A DNA stretch of 64,000 bases from the NCBI RefSeq assembly GCF_020524285.1, contig NZ_JAIVKX010000012.1:124001-188000 (forward strand). The letters run 5' to 3'. Below the pieces are notes generated by a model. The model searched no databases, was not told the origin of the DNA, and was given only the letters and a program-made list of their open reading frames with translations. The translations under genes were made by a program, and so were the position numbers. This stretch comes from Alloyangia pacifica. Lineage in GTDB: Bacteria; Pseudomonadota; Alphaproteobacteria; Rhodobacterales; Rhodobacteraceae. Position 1 is the stretch's first letter. The number at the start of each line of letters is the position of its first letter. Of the stretch, positions 48,798 to 61,024 are shown one piece after another.

Positions 48798-49481
48798 ATG
48801 TCGATCTGGTCCCGCATCTCCGAAGCGCTTGCCGCCCTTGCCAAGGGCGAGGGGCTCACCGCTGTCTTCGAGCGTCTGCGTCAGCCGCCCGAGCGCAGCG
48901 TCGCCTTCACCATCGCGGTCATCGCGCTCTCGGCCAAGATGGCCAAGGCGGACGGGCAGGTGACCCGCAACGAGGTCGCCGCCTTCCGCGAGATCTTCAC
49001 CATCGCCCCCGAGGACGAGGGCGCGGCGGCGCGGGTGTTCAACCTCGCCCGGCAGGACGTCGCCGGCTTCGAGGAATACGCCCGCCGCATCCGCCGCATG
49101 TTCGACGGCAACGCGCAGCAGCTCTCCGACCTCATGGAGGGGCTGTTCTACATTGCCATGGCAGACGGCGACTACCACAAGGCCGAGAATGCCTTTCTCG
49201 AGCGGGTGGCCGAGATCTTCGAGATGCCGGACGCGGCCTTCCGCGCGCTGCGCGCGCGCTTCGTGCCCGATGCCGCCCCCGATCCCTTCACCGTGCTGGG
49301 CGTCAGCCCCGAAATGCCGCTGGACGAAATCCGCAAGCAATGGCGCAAGCTGGTGCGCGAGAGCCACCCCGACGTGATGTGCGCCCGCGGCCTGCCGGAA
49401 GAGGCGATCAAGCTGTCGGAAAAGCGGCTGATCGCGATCAACCAGGCGTGGGAAGAGATCTCGGCCCGCGAACAGGTCTGA
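48798..49481 (+). CDS. DjlA-like co-chaperone: TerB domain plus C-terminal J domain
   Basis: 227 residues. A TerB-like helical domain (about 35-145; ALSAKMAKADGQVTRNEVAA, AMADGDYHKAENAFLERVAE) is followed by a J domain (about 158-225; DPFTVLGVSPEMPLDEIRKQ) with the HPD motif at His190-Asp192. The J domain would stimulate DnaK. Unlike E. coli DjlA, no N-terminal membrane helix is evident. The next gene begins 4 bp after its stop. Confidence 0.86.
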   Translation: MSIWSRISEALAALAKGEGLTAVFERLRQPPERSVAFTIAVIALSAKMAKADGQVTRNEVAAFREIFTIAPEDEGAAARVFNLARQDVAGFEEYARRIRRMFDGNAQQLSDLMEGLFYIAMADGDYHKAENAFLERVAEIFEMPDAAFRALRARFVPDAAPDPFTVLGVSPEMPLDEIRKQWRKLVRESHPDVMCARGLPEEAIKLSEKRLIAINQAWEEISAREQV

Positions 49482-49485
49482 GGCG

Positions 49486-50487
49486 ATGCGCCTCGCCACC
49501 TACAACGTGGAGTGGTTCGACGAGCTTTTCAGCAAGCAGGGCGAATTGCTGATCGACGATCACTGGTCCGGGCGCCGCGACATCACCCGCGCCCAGCAGG
49601 CCGAGGCGCTGGGGATGGTGTTCACCGCCATGGATGCCGACGCGGTGATGATCATCGAGGCGCCGGACACCGGCACCCACCGCGACACCCGCCGCGCGCT
49701 CGGCAATTTCGCCAGCGCCTTCGAGCTGCGCACGCGCGAGGTGCTGGTCGGCTTCGTCAACGACACGCATCAGGAGATCGCGCTGCTCTACGATCCCGAC
49801 CGGATGCGGGCGCGTCACCTGCCGGGGCAGAGCGATCGCGCACCGCGGTTCGACGAGGAGTTTCGCGTCGATCTTCACGTCGATGGCACCGAGGACGTGG
49901 TGACCTTTTCCAAGCCACCGCTCGAGGTCGAGCTGACCACCGCCCGGGGCAACGTGCTGCGGTTGATCGGCGCGCATCTGAAATCCAAGGCGCCGCATGG
50001 GGCCAAGGGCAGGGACGAGATCGAGCGCGCGTCGATCGCCAACCGGCGCAAGCAACTCGCCGAGGCGGTGTGGCTGCGGCGGCGGGTCGATGCGCTGCTC
50101 GAGGACGGCGAGAGCGTCATCGTCATGGGCGATCTCAACGACGGCCCGGGGCAGGACGAATACGAGGCGCTGTTCGGCCGCAGTTCGGTCGAGGTCCTGC
50201 TCGGGTCCGGCGACATGGCGCTCTACGATCCGCACGCGGCGGAAGCACTGCGCGGACGGCTGGCGCCGCAGCCCAGCACGGCACGCTTCTACATCGAGCC
50301 CCAGAAGCGCTACCTCCAGGCGCTACTCGACTACATGATGGTCTCGCGCGACCTGCGCGAGGTGGCCCGCGCGTGGCGTATCTGGCACCCCTTCGAGGAT
50401 GCCCACTGCTGGCGGACGCCCGAGCTGTGCACGGCGCTGCTGACCGCCTCGGACCACTTCCCGGTCACGCTGGATCTTGCCGTCTGA
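49486..50487 (+). CDS. Endonuclease/exonuclease/phosphatase-fold protein
   Basis: 333 residues. EEP motifs: MRLATYNVEWFDEL (Asn), AVMIIEAPDTGTHRD (Glu), LIGAHLKSKAPHG, VIVMGDLNDGPGQDEY and ASDHFPVTLDL (final Asp-His). Mg-dependent hydrolysis of a phosphoester is expected; whether the substrate is nucleic acid, a nucleotide or a lipid is open. No signal peptide. The ATG is 4 bp after the J-domain gene, so they are one operon. Confidence 0.82.
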   Translation: MRLATYNVEWFDELFSKQGELLIDDHWSGRRDITRAQQAEALGMVFTAMDADAVMIIEAPDTGTHRDTRRALGNFASAFELRTREVLVGFVNDTHQEIALLYDPDRMRARHLPGQSDRAPRFDEEFRVDLHVDGTEDVVTFSKPPLEVELTTARGNVLRLIGAHLKSKAPHGAKGRDEIERASIANRRKQLAEAVWLRRRVDALLEDGESVIVMGDLNDGPGQDEYEALFGRSSVEVLLGSGDMALYDPHAAEALRGRLAPQPSTARFYIEPQKRYLQALLDYMMVSRDLREVARAWRIWHPFEDAHCWRTPELCTALLTASDHFPVTLDLAV

Positions 50488-50542
50488 CAGGGGCACCCGG
50501 GTTTCGCTGTCGCGACTCAAGCAAGCCGCCTATAGTGCCGGT

Positions 50543-51004
50543 ATGATCCGGATTTTTCCTTTTGCCCTCGCGGCATACTTCGTCGCGGCCGCGCTTGCGC
50601 CGCTTGCCACGTCTGCCGCCGCACAGGAGGCGGACACGCCCGGCGAAATGCCCGGCGAGATGGATGAGTCACCGGACGGCGGCGCCAGCCTGATGGAGCG
50701 CGGCGCCGACATGTTCCTGCGCGGCCTGCGCGACGAGCTCGACCCGGCGCTGCAGGATCTGCGGGGGCTGGCCGACCGGATGGGCCCGGCGCTGCAGAGC
50801 TTCGTCGACGAGATGGGCCCGGCCATGGCGCAGCTCTCCGAGCAGATCGAGGACTGGACGCTCTACGAGGCGCCCGAGATGCTGCCGAATGGCGATATCC
50901 TGATCCGCCGCCGCGAGAAGCTCGACCCGGAGATGCCCGAGATGCTGCCGGAAAACGATCCCGACATGCCGGAAACCGGGCCGGGCGGCGAAATCGAGCT
51001 CTGA
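50543..51004 (+). CDS. Small secreted acidic protein, function unknown
   Basis: 153 residues with a signal peptide (FPFALAAYFVAAALAPLATS, cleavage near AAAQ). The mature protein is rich in Met, Glu and Pro (GEMPGEMDESPDGGASLMER), has an amphipathic helix (ALQDLRGLADRMGPALQSFV) and a repetitive tail with MPEMLPENDPDMPETGPGG. Homologues in Rhodobacteraceae are sometimes labelled AAA+ ATPase, but I see no Walker motif. It is 55 bp after the EEP gene. Confidence 0.68.
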   Translation: MIRIFPFALAAYFVAAALAPLATSAAAQEADTPGEMPGEMDESPDGGASLMERGADMFLRGLRDELDPALQDLRGLADRMGPALQSFVDEMGPAMAQLSEQIEDWTLYEAPEMLPNGDILIRRREKLDPEMPEMLPENDPDMPETGPGGEIEL

Positions 51005-51026
51005 CCTCGGGCAGCCCGGCGCGGCC

Positions 51027-52616
51027 TCAGAGCAGCTCCCGCGGCTCGGAGCCGTCGATGTCGACCACCAGCGCCTTGGCCGAGAGCGCCTTGGCCAGCG
51101 ACAGGAGCCGTGCCTCGGCTACCTCGCCGTAGAGCGGCGCGGCCTCCTCGGTGAGGTGCAGCCGCAGGCGGCGCTCCTCGGGCTCCCAGTCGAACTGCGC
51201 GCCGTCTTCCTTGGTGATGTCCGACATCCACAGCATCGAGCCGAAGCGCATGGCCTTGCCGAGGATCTCGGCCTCCTGCGTGCGCTCCTTGTCGAGCAGC
51301 GTGTAGAAATCCTCGAAGCGCGTGCCTTCGCGCTTGTTGCGGTAGCGGTGCAGCAGGGCCAGACCCAGATAGACCCGCTCGGGGTGGTCGAGCCCGCCGA
51401 GGTTGGCGCGGGTGGCGTTGTCGAAACAGGTCTCTGCCCGGTAGTCGGGATGCGCGCGCCAGCTCACGTCATGCAGCAGGCAGGCCGCCTTGACGATGCG
51501 CAGCGTGGCGTCCGAGGCGCCGGGAAAGAGCGGCAGCACGAAGCGGAACAGCTTCTTGCCGAAGCCGGGCAGGCGCGCGTCCTTCGCCTCGGCGAAGCGG
51601 CAGGCCTCGATCAGCGGGTCGCGGTCGCGCAGCATCTGCGGCATCTGCTCGTAGAGCAGCCCCTCGCGGATGCCGTAGCTGGAGATGGCGATGCCGGTCG
51701 GCTTGAACACCTTCAGCAGCTCGGCCAGCACCTCGGCCGCATAGGGCACCAGGCTCATCCGCGCCGAGGAGATGCCGCAGGCGCCACGCAGCGCGTCGAG
51801 ATCGGCATCGTGGATAAACTTCAGCGTCTCTTGCGCCGACTCCACGGTCATCCGGTACTCGTGCAGCACGTGCAGCGGGTAGCCGAGCCGTTCCATGTCA
51901 ATGCGCGCAATGGCGCGCCAGGAGCCACCGACGAGGAACAGCGGCGCGGGCTCGGTGCCCATGCGCTCGGCCAGCCCCTCGATCGCCTTGGCGATGTATT
52001 TCTCGCGCGCCTTGCGGCCGCCGTCGATGTCCTTGAACTTCAGCGGCCCCAGCGCCGAGGTGGCGCGTTTGCCGATCTGCCCGCCGCGGATCTCGGCCAG
52101 TTCCATCGACGAGCCGCCGATGTCGCTGACGAGGCCATTGGCGCCGGGCCAGCCGAGCAGCACGCCCTGCGCCGAGAGCCGGGCCTCCTCGTCGCCGTCG
52201 ATCACCCAGATCTTCAGGCCGGTCGCCTGCTCGATCTCGGCGCGGAAGGCCGGGCCGTCCTCGGCCTCGCGCATGGCGGCGGTGGCGACGGCGGTGAGCG
52301 GCGGCAGTTCCATGCCCTGGGCCAGCGTCTGGAAGCGCTGCAGCGCCGCCAGAGCGCGCGCCTTGCCCTCGGGGTTGAGCCGCCCGGTTTCTGACATGCC
52401 GGCGCCGAGCCCGCACATGATCTTCTCGTTGTAGAAATAGGCGGGGCTGCGTGCCGCGCCGTCAAACACCACGAGGCGCACGGAGTTGGAGCCGATGTCC
52501 ACGACGCCGACCTTGGACAGGCGCCGCGCGCGGGGATCCTCGAAGAGCGGGCGTCCGAAAAGTCCGGTGTCGCCCTGGCTGGAGTCGCCGTTACCGTCCA
52601 TCTGCTCCTCCGGCAT
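51027..52616 (-). CDS. ppx: Ppx/GppA-family exopolyphosphatase
   Basis: About 529 residues. The ASKHA ATPase-like core shows VGVVDIGSNSVRLVVFDG (phosphate loop 1), VATAAMREAEDGPAF and LVSDIGGSSMELAEIRGG (phosphate loop 2). The C-terminal half is an HD-like helical domain (ACLLHDVSWRAHPDYRAE). It would hydrolyse polyphosphate or pppGpp. The start at 52616 is chosen because GGAGGGG lies upstream; an ATG at 52658 is also in frame. ppk lies just upstream on the same strand, the usual polyphosphate pair, separated by repeat copy C. Confidence 0.9.
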   Translation of the reverse strand: MPEEQMDGNGDSSQGDTGLFGRPLFEDPRARRLSKVGVVDIGSNSVRLVVFDGAARSPAYFYNEKIMCGLGAGMSETGRLNPEGKARALAALQRFQTLAQGMELPPLTAVATAAMREAEDGPAFRAEIEQATGLKIWVIDGDEEARLSAQGVLLGWPGANGLVSDIGGSSMELAEIRGGQIGKRATSALGPLKFKDIDGGRKAREKYIAKAIEGLAERMGTEPAPLFLVGGSWRAIARIDMERLGYPLHVLHEYRMTVESAQETLKFIHDADLDALRGACGISSARMSLVPYAAEVLAELLKVFKPTGIAISSYGIREGLLYEQMPQMLRDRDPLIEACRFAEAKDARLPGFGKKLFRFVLPLFPGASDATLRIVKAACLLHDVSWRAHPDYRAETCFDNATRANLGGLDHPERVYLGLALLHRYRNKREGTRFEDFYTLLDKERTQEAEILGKAMRFGSMLWMSDITKEDGAQFDWEPEERRLRLHLTEEAAPLYGEVAEARLLSLAKALSAKALVVDIDGSEPRELL

Positions 52617-52699
52617 TTGTCTCGCCCCTCCCTCTAGCATGGAGAGCGCATGGCGCAAAAGAGGTTAGGGCACGTCACGGGCGGGGCAAGCGGCCAATC

Positions 52700-52760
52700 G
52701 GGGGCTCTGCCCCCGCGGCACCTGCGTGCCGCGCCCCCGGGATATTTTCGCCTAGAAGAA
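52700..52760 (-). repeat. Modular intergenic repeat, copy C
   Basis: Read on the minus strand: TTCTTCTAGGCGAAAATATC then CCGGGGG, a perfect 8-bp central hairpin CGCGGCAC / GTGCCGCG, and the right box GGGGGCAGAGCCCCC. It lies between ppk and ppx. Confidence 0.8.
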
Positions 52761-52804
52761 AGGGGGGCGAGGCCCCCTCCCGCATCCGTGTGCGCGCCGC
52801 GCCT

Positions 52805-54988
<2,184 letters not shown>

Positions 54989-55121
54989 ATGCGTCACGAA
55001 TTGCAACAGCTTGATGAAAGGGCAAGGATGACCGACCGAAGTCGGCGGCGCAAGGTCCTCGAGACGCGCCGGTCGCGCGAGAGCAAGACACCGCGGGCCG
55101 GTGCCGCGCGGGGCGGCAGGT

Positions 55122-56213
55122 TCACCGGGCCTCCGGCCCCTTGGTCGAGCGGTAGCTGTCGGTCTCGAGGCCGCGGTAGAGGCGGCTGTCCTTGTACTGG
55201 TCGATCACGAAGCGCATGATCACCCCCAGCGCGGCGGCCAGCGGCACTGCCACAAGCATGCCGACGAAGCCGAAGAGCGTGCCGAAGACCGACAGGGCGA
55301 GGATCAGCCACACCGGGTGCAGGCCGATCGAGTTGCCCACCAGCTTCGGCGTGAGGAAGTTGCCCTCGAGGAACTGGCCGAGGAAGAAGATCCCGGCCAC
55401 CGCCGCGATCCAGTACCATTCGCCCCAGAACTGGAACAGCGCCAGGCCGATGGCCAGCGCGCCGCCGATGATCGCGCCGACGTAGGGGATGAAGGTCAGC
55501 AGCCCGGCGATCACCCCGACCACCAGGCCGAAGTTCAGCCCGACCAGCGCCAGCGCGATGGCATAGTAGCACCCGAGGATCAGGCAGACCGAGCCCATGC
55601 CGCGCACGAATCCGGCGAGCGTCGCGTCGATGTCCCGGGCGAGCTGGCGCACCACCGGCGCGTGATCGCGCGGCAGCAGCTCGTCGATGCGGGCGACCAT
55701 GCGGTCCCAGTCGAGCAGCAGGTAGACCGCCACCACCGGCACGATGACGAAGAGCATCAGGATGTTGATCACCGACATCGCCGAGCTCAGCGCGGTGTTC
55801 AGCAGCTCGGCGCCGCGCTCCTTGACGGTCTCGCCGATCGAGGCCAGCGCCTCGCGCATCGGGCTGCCCTCGTCGACCAGCGTCGGGAAATGCGTGCCGA
55901 GGAAATCGCGCAGGTCGCGGAAGAGCTGCGGCGCGGTCTCGATCAGGTCGGCGGCCTGGCGCACCAGCGCGGGCACCACCGCCAGCGCGAGGATGACGAA
56001 GATCAGGATCGCGGCGAGGGTGATCACCATGGTCGCCATGGCGCGGCTCAGCCCCATGCGCTCGAGCCGGTCAGCCACGGGGTCAAGGAAATAGGCGATG
56101 GCGCCGCCGAGGATGAACGGCAGCAGCACGTTTCCGAGGTACCAGAGCACCACGGCCAAGACGACGGCAGCCACGCCCCAGTACTTCATCTGATCGCGCA
56201 CGGGCAACGCCAT
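55122..56213 (-). CDS. AI-2E family (TqsA/PerM-like) membrane transporter
   Basis: 363 residues with about eight membrane helices: [20 protein letters not shown] and [20 protein letters not shown] at the start, a hydrophilic central domain, and [40 protein letters not shown] and [20 protein letters not shown] near the end, the family signature region. Members export diverse small molecules or ions; the link to autoinducer-2 holds for only a few. AGGA precedes the ATG. It is divergent from proS. Confidence 0.88.
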   Translation of the reverse strand: MALPVRDQMKYWGVAAVVLAVVLWYLGNVLLPFILGGAIAYFLDPVADRLERMGLSRAMATMVITLAAILIFVILALAVVPALVRQAADLIETAPQLFRDLRDFLGTHFPTLVDEGSPMREALASIGETVKERGAELLNTALSSAMSVINILMLFVIVPVVAVYLLLDWDRMVARIDELLPRDHAPVVRQLARDIDATLAGFVRGMGSVCLILGCYYAIALALVGLNFGLVVGVIAGLLTFIPYVGAIIGGALAIGLALFQFWGEWYWIAAVAGIFFLGQFLEGNFLTPKLVGNSIGLHPVWLILALSVFGTLFGFVGMLVAVPLAAALGVIMRFVIDQYKDSRLYRGLETDSYRSTKGPEAR

Positions 56214-56433
56214 GGGAATCCTTCTCCTTGCGGTCTGCCCTTGATCGCCGCTCCGCCACTTTTTTACAAGCCCGAGAGACTGTTGCGGCAATTGCGGGAG
56301 GGGTGACGCCTGCCGCGGGCGCAAAGCCGCCGGTGCCGGAGCGGCCGGGGCATCTTCGATTTTGCCGTGTCGGCGCGGGGCGTTCGGCCTCGCCCGCGGG
56401 GCGGCCCCGGTCGCTGCCATCCGCGCAGGGCAC

Positions 56434-56462
56434 TTGCTCTTGGCGCGGCCTTCGCCTAACCC
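56434..56462 (+). promoter_or_regulatory. Candidate promoter for proS
   Basis: TTGCTC and TAACCC separated by 17 bp, ending 30 bp before the proS ATG. Moderate match only. Confidence 0.3.
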
Positions 56463-56492
56463 GGGCGAAACGCCAATTTCCGGGAGGCCCGC

Positions 56493-57839
56493 ATGCGTCT
56501 GAGCCGTTATTTCCTGCCCGTTCTGAAAGAAACGCCCTCCGAGGCGCAGATCGTCTCGCACCGCTACATGCTGCGCGCCGGCATGATCAAGCAATCGAGC
56601 GCCGGGATCTATTCCTGGCTGCCGCTGGGCTTCAAGGTGCTGCGCAAGATCGAGGACATCATCCACGAGGAGCAGAAGCGCGCCGGTCATATCCCGATGC
56701 TGATGCCGACGATCCAGTCGGCGGACCTGTGGCGCGAGAGCGGCCGGTACGACGATTACGGCGAGGAAATGCTGCGCATCCGCGACCGGCACGACCGCGA
56801 CATGCTGTTCACCCCCACCGCCGAAGAGCTGATCACCGACATCTTCCGCAGCCACGTCGGCAGCTACAAGGACCTGCCGCTGACGCTTTACCAGATCCAG
56901 TGGAAGTTCCGCGACGAGATCCGCCCGCGCTTCGGCGTGATGCGCGGCCGCGAGTTCTACATGAAGGACGGCTACAACTTCGACCTGACCAAGGAAGACG
57001 CGCTGCACGCCTACAACCGTCACCTCGTCAGCTACCTGCGCACCTACGAGCGCATGGGCCTGCAGGCGATCCCGATGCGCGCCGACAGCGGCCCGATCGG
57101 CGGCGACGACACCCACGAATTCCTGGTGCTGGCCGAGACCGGCGAGTCCGAGGTCTTCTACGACAGCCAGATCACCGAGCTGAAGTTCGGCGACCGCGAA
57201 ATCGACTACGACTCGGTCGAGCAGTGCCAGGCCGTGCTCGAGGAGTTCACCTCGCGCTACGCCCGCACCGACGAGACTCACGACGAGGCGGTCTTTGCCG
57301 AGGTTCCCGAAGAGCGCCGCCGCACCGCGCGCGGCATCGAGGTCGGCCAGATCTTCTACTTCGGCACCAAGTACTCCGAGCCGATGGGCGCCACCGTTGC
57401 CGACAAGGACGGCAACCAGGTGCCCGTGCACATGGGCTCGCACGGCATCGGCGTGTCGCGGCTGCTGGGCGCGATCATCGAAGCCAGCCACGACGACAAG
57501 GGCATCATCTGGCCCGAGGGCGTCACCCCGTTCCACTGCGGCATCGTCAATCTCAAGCAGGGCGACGACGAGGCGGACGCGGCTTGCGAAAAGCTCTACG
57601 CCGCGCTCTCCGCGCTGGGGCTGGAGCCGCTCTACGACGATCGGTCCGAGCGTGCCGGTGCGAAGTTCGCCACCATGGACCTCATCGGCCTGCCGTGGCG
57701 CATCACCGTCGGCCCGCGCGGGCTGAAGAACGGCGTGGTCGAGCTGACCTCGCGCCGCACCGGCGAGAGCGAGGAGCTGGCGCCCGAGGCCGCCGTGGAG
57801 CGCATCGCGCAGATCTACGGCGTCGCCGCGAAGGGCTGA
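56493..57839 (+). CDS. proS: Prolyl-tRNA synthetase (short alphaproteobacterial form)
   Basis: 448 residues, class II synthetase. [40 protein letters not shown] (motif 1 area), [20 protein letters not shown] (motif 2) and [20 protein letters not shown] (motif 3) are all present, then the anticodon-binding domain. It lacks the long editing insertion found in E. coli ProS, as is normal for alphaproteobacteria, which use separate editing proteins. GGGAGG precedes the ATG. Confidence 0.96.
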   Translation: MRLSRYFLPVLKETPSEAQIVSHRYMLRAGMIKQSSAGIYSWLPLGFKVLRKIEDIIHEEQKRAGHIPMLMPTIQSADLWRESGRYDDYGEEMLRIRDRHDRDMLFTPTAEELITDIFRSHVGSYKDLPLTLYQIQWKFRDEIRPRFGVMRGREFYMKDGYNFDLTKEDALHAYNRHLVSYLRTYERMGLQAIPMRADSGPIGGDDTHEFLVLAETGESEVFYDSQITELKFGDREIDYDSVEQCQAVLEEFTSRYARTDETHDEAVFAEVPEERRRTARGIEVGQIFYFGTKYSEPMGATVADKDGNQVPVHMGSHGIGVSRLLGAIIEASHDDKGIIWPEGVTPFHCGIVNLKQGDDEADAACEKLYAALSALGLEPLYDDRSERAGAKFATMDLIGLPWRITVGPRGLKNGVVELTSRRTGESEELAPEAAVERIAQIYGVAAKG

Positions 57840-57850
57840 GCCGGGCGAGA

Positions 57851-57911
57851 GGGCGCTGCCCCCTCATCGCTTGCGGCGATTTCACCCCCGGGATATTTGG
57901 GTCTAGACGAA
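57851..57911 (-). repeat. Modular intergenic repeat, copy D
   Basis: Read on the minus strand: CTTCGTCTAGACCCAAATAT then CCCGGGGG, a five-base central hairpin ATCGC / GCGAT, and a shortened right box GGGGCAGCGCCC. It lies between convergent proS and the amidohydrolase gene. Confidence 0.78.
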
Positions 57912-57969
57912 GGGCCGGTTGCGGAGATGCGTGACCGGCCCTTTCCGTTTGCGTTCGGGAGTGCGCGCG

Positions 57970-59673
57970 TCAGCCGCGTTCGTAGATGACGCGGCCGTCG
58001 CAGATCGTGGTGTGGGCGCGGCAGGCCTCGGGGCCGCCGAGCAGCTCGCGCGGGTCGCCCTGCAGCAGCACCACGTCCGCCGCCTTGCCGGGCGCGAGCC
58101 TGCCGCGGGTGCCTTCGGCAAAGAGCGCATGGGCGCCGCCCGCGGTATAGGCGTCGATCACCGCCTCGAAGGGGATGCGCTGGTCGGGCACATCCGCGGC
58201 CCAGGGCTCGCGCGCCAGCGCCGAGTGGATGGCGTTGAACGGCGAGAGCGGCGCGGTCGGCCAGTCGGTGCCGAAGGCAAGGCTGGCGCCGGCGTCCTGC
58301 AGCGTCTTCCATGGGAAGGTATCCTTCCAGCGCGCGCGCCCCATGATCGAGACGGTCGGCTCGAGCGGCAGGCCGCTGGAGCCCGGCGGGTGCACCGGCT
58401 GCATCGAGGCGACCACGTCGAGCGCCGCGAAGCGGGCGAGGTCGTCCGGGTGCAGCATGTCGATATGCTCGACCCGGTGGCGGGACTCGCGCGCGCCATT
58501 GGCCTCGCGCGCCGCCTGGTAGCCGTCGAGCGCGGTCTTCACCGCCGCGTCGCCGACGCAATGCACCTGGATCTGCAGCCCCCTGGCATCCGCCGCCTTG
58601 CAGATCGCCTCGAAACGGTCCGGGGCGAAGAGCGGCTCGCTGCGGAAGCCCTGGCGGTCCGGGTAGTCGTCGGTCCGATAGGCGGTCCAGGTGTCGAAGA
58701 CCCCGTCGAGGAACATCTTGATCCGTCCGAAGGACAGCTTCTCCGAGCCCGGCCGGGTGGCGGCCTCGATCAGCTCGGCGATGCGCGCCTCGTCATGCGC
58801 GGGCGACAGGCGCATGGCCAGCGACACGCGGATCGGCAGTTCGCCGTCCCGCTCCATCTCCGACAGCAGCTCGGCCTGGTAGAGGTTGCCGTCCATGTTG
58901 ACGCCGGTGGTGATGCCGTAGGCGGCGCAGGCCTGCATCGCCGCGGCGAGCGCGGCCTTGTCGGCGGCGCGCTCGGTCTCGGTTACCTCGCCCGGCTCGT
59001 CGCCCGCCATTGCCGCATTGTCGCGCCCGCCGTTGGCCGAGAGCCGCCCGACGAGGCGCATGGCATTGCCCTCGCGCAGCTCGCCGTTGGGTTTGCCGTC
59101 CGGCCCGAGCACGATCTCGGCGTTCTTCACCTCGGGCACATGGTCCATCAGTCCGGCGGCGGTGAGCGCCGCGGTATTGGCCCAGGAGGTGTGCAGGTCG
59201 ACGGCGTAGATCACCAGCGGCTGGTCCGGCAGAAGCGCGTCGAGCGCGTGGCGGTCGGGGCGGGTGCCGGGGCCGAGGATCTCGTAGTTGGCCGAGATCG
59301 CGCAGAGCAGCGGGTCGGCCTCGCGGCCCCTGCGGTAGTCGGCGAGCGCGGCGGCGAAATCCTCGCGCGTGTCGATGCCGAAGAGGCTGAGCTGGGTCAG
59401 CGTGACGCCGCCGGTGAAGAGGTGCAGGTGGCTGTCGCAGAGCCCGGGGCAGACCCAGAGCCCCTCGGCCTCGATGCGCCGCGCCCCGGCGCTGTTCCCG
59501 GGGCTGTCTTCGGCCTCGCCGTCGGGCATGCTGCCGGGGGCGCCGATCCAGTCGATCCGCCCGTCCTTCAGCCGCAGAGAGACCGGCGCGCGGCTGTAGA
59601 TGTCGCGCGCATTGTGGATTTCGATGGTTTCGGCGGGGATGCCGGGCGGCGTGCTTGCAGAGGTCTCGGGCAT
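57970..59673 (-). CDS. YtcJ-like metal-dependent amidohydrolase
   Basis: 567 residues of the amidohydrolase superfamily. Metal-site motifs: His82/His84 in GLCDSHLHLFTGG, QVHCVGDAAVKTALDG, SRHRVEHIDMLHPDDL and FGTDWPTAPLSPFNAIHSAL; the C-terminus TRGRLAPGKAADVVLLQGDP closes the small beta domain. YtcJ-type proteins act on N-acyl or N-formyl amines. Downstream position after an amine-dehydrogenase-like gene and a polyamine-type binding protein suggests a place in catabolism of an N-substituted amine (inference). Confidence 0.82.
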   Translation of the reverse strand: MPETSASTPPGIPAETIEIHNARDIYSRAPVSLRLKDGRIDWIGAPGSMPDGEAEDSPGNSAGARRIEAEGLWVCPGLCDSHLHLFTGGVTLTQLSLFGIDTREDFAAALADYRRGREADPLLCAISANYEILGPGTRPDRHALDALLPDQPLVIYAVDLHTSWANTAALTAAGLMDHVPEVKNAEIVLGPDGKPNGELREGNAMRLVGRLSANGGRDNAAMAGDEPGEVTETERAADKAALAAAMQACAAYGITTGVNMDGNLYQAELLSEMERDGELPIRVSLAMRLSPAHDEARIAELIEAATRPGSEKLSFGRIKMFLDGVFDTWTAYRTDDYPDRQGFRSEPLFAPDRFEAICKAADARGLQIQVHCVGDAAVKTALDGYQAAREANGARESRHRVEHIDMLHPDDLARFAALDVVASMQPVHPPGSSGLPLEPTVSIMGRARWKDTFPWKTLQDAGASLAFGTDWPTAPLSPFNAIHSALAREPWAADVPDQRIPFEAVIDAYTAGGAHALFAEGTRGRLAPGKAADVVLLQGDPRELLGGPEACRAHTTICDGRVIYERG

Positions 59674-59701
59674 GGCGTCGGGTCTTTCCGTGAAGGGGAG
59701 G

Positions 59702-59730
59702 CGCCCGGCCGGAGAGTCTCCGGCCGGGCG
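59702..59730 (-). terminator. Strong GC hairpin after the binding-protein gene
   Basis: Perfect 12-bp stem CGCCCGGCCGGA / TCCGGCCGGGCG with a five-base loop, between the binding-protein gene and the amidohydrolase gene. Without a U-run it may attenuate transcription or stabilise the upstream mRNA. Confidence 0.55.
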
Positions 59731-59803
59731 GAATCTTTAGGCTGCCGGAGGCTCAGCGCAGCAGGTCGGTCCAGACCTTGGTCACCAGATCCTGCGCGGC
59801 GGG

Positions 59804-60772
59804 CTAGCAGGCCTGCGAGAATTCGACCGGCACCGTCGGGAACAGCTCGGGCGCGTTCTCGGGGGTGTACTTGGCCTTGGTCAGGTCCAGCTTCACCGGC
59901 GAGGAATGCGCATAGTAGTTGTACTGCACCGTCGCATTCTCTTCGGTCGACATGAAGTCGATGAACATCTTGGCGTTCTCGACGTTCTCCGCGTCCTTCG
60001 GCACGACGAAGCTGTCGAGCCAGCCGACGAGCCCCTCTTTCGGCGCGGCATATTCGAGGTGCGCCCCGGCGTTGCGGGTCTTCAGCACCGAGCCGTCCCA
60101 CCAGAAGTGCGCGCCGACCTCGCCGGTGCCGAGGCGGTTCTCGATATTGTCCGAGCTGTAGGCCGCGACGTCGGGTTTCTGCGCGACCAGCAGGTCGTAG
60201 ACCTTCTTCATCTCTGACTTGTCCTCCGAGCAGAAGGGCACGCCGAGATAGAGCTGCGCCGCGCCGATCACCTCGTCGGGCTGCGCCAGCGAGGCGATCC
60301 GGCCCTCCAGCCCCTCGGGCGCCTCGAAGTAGACCGACCAGCTGTCGACCGGGCCTTCGTAGACGTCACGGTTCACCGCGAAACCGGCGGTGCCATAGGC
60401 GAAGGGGATCGAGTAGGCGTTCTCCGGATCCCACCACTGGCCCCTCCACTTGTCGTCGACCTGCGCGTAGGCATCGAGCGCGCTGGCGTCGATGTCCATC
60501 AGCAGGCCCTCGTCGATCATGATCTTCACGAAGTGCTGCGAGGGGATGACGATGTCATAGCCCGACGATCCCACCTGCAGCTTGGTCAGCGCGTCCTCGT
60601 TCGAGCTGAAGCCGTCGACGCTGACCGAGATCCCGGTCTCTGCCTCGAACTTCTCGATCAGCTCCGGCGCGACGGAGTCGGACCAGGTGTAGAGGTTGAG
60701 GTTGCCCTCCGCGTAGGCCGGCAGCGCCAGGACGATGGCCGTGGCCGCGCCGAGAAAGGGTCTTGTTGTCAT
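59804..60772 (-). CDS. Spermidine/putrescine-type ABC substrate-binding protein, interrupted near C-terminus by an amber codon
   Basis: A periplasmic PotD/PotF-like protein with signal peptide (TTRPFLGAATAIVLALPAYA) and the family start GNLNLYTWSDSVAPELIEKF; later SSGYDIVIPSQHFVKIMIDE and WWDPENAYSIPFAYGTAGFA. AGGAGAGA precedes the ATG. A TAG codon at 59804-59806 ends the frame after residue 322 (VPVEFSQAC). Translation past it stays in phase and reads PAAQDLVTKVWTDLLR, then TGA at 59753. That tail is what family members normally have, so the TAG replaces one codon (TCG to TAG would be a single change). The protein may be truncated by 17 residues, read through, or the base may be an error. 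Confidence 0.85.
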   Translation of the reverse strand: MTTRPFLGAATAIVLALPAYAEGNLNLYTWSDSVAPELIEKFEAETGISVSVDGFSSNEDALTKLQVGSSGYDIVIPSQHFVKIMIDEGLLMDIDASALDAYAQVDDKWRGQWWDPENAYSIPFAYGTAGFAVNRDVYEGPVDSWSVYFEAPEGLEGRIASLAQPDEVIGAAQLYLGVPFCSEDKSEMKKVYDLLVAQKPDVAAYSSDNIENRLGTGEVGAHFWWDGSVLKTRNAGAHLEYAAPKEGLVGWLDSFVVPKDAENVENAKMFIDFMSTEENATVQYNYYAHSSPVKLDLTKAKYTPENAPELFPTVPVEFSQAC

Positions 60773-61024
60773 GGGAGTCTCTCCTGTTGGTTCTTGGTTG
60801 GGAGGTCTCAAGCGCGCCGCCTGCTCGGGCCTCTCCGGGCGGGCGGCGCGATGATGCGATGCGGCGGGGGCCGGCCTCGCCGGGATCGGCGCTGCGGCGC
60901 GGCTCGGTGCCTGGTTGCCGCCGCGCTGCCGGATGACGAAGGCTTCTGCGGCCTTTCTGCCTGTCATCCGGCGATCCCCTGGGAGTGCCCCGGCGCGGCA
61001 TTTCGCTTCGGCGCCGGGCGGAGA

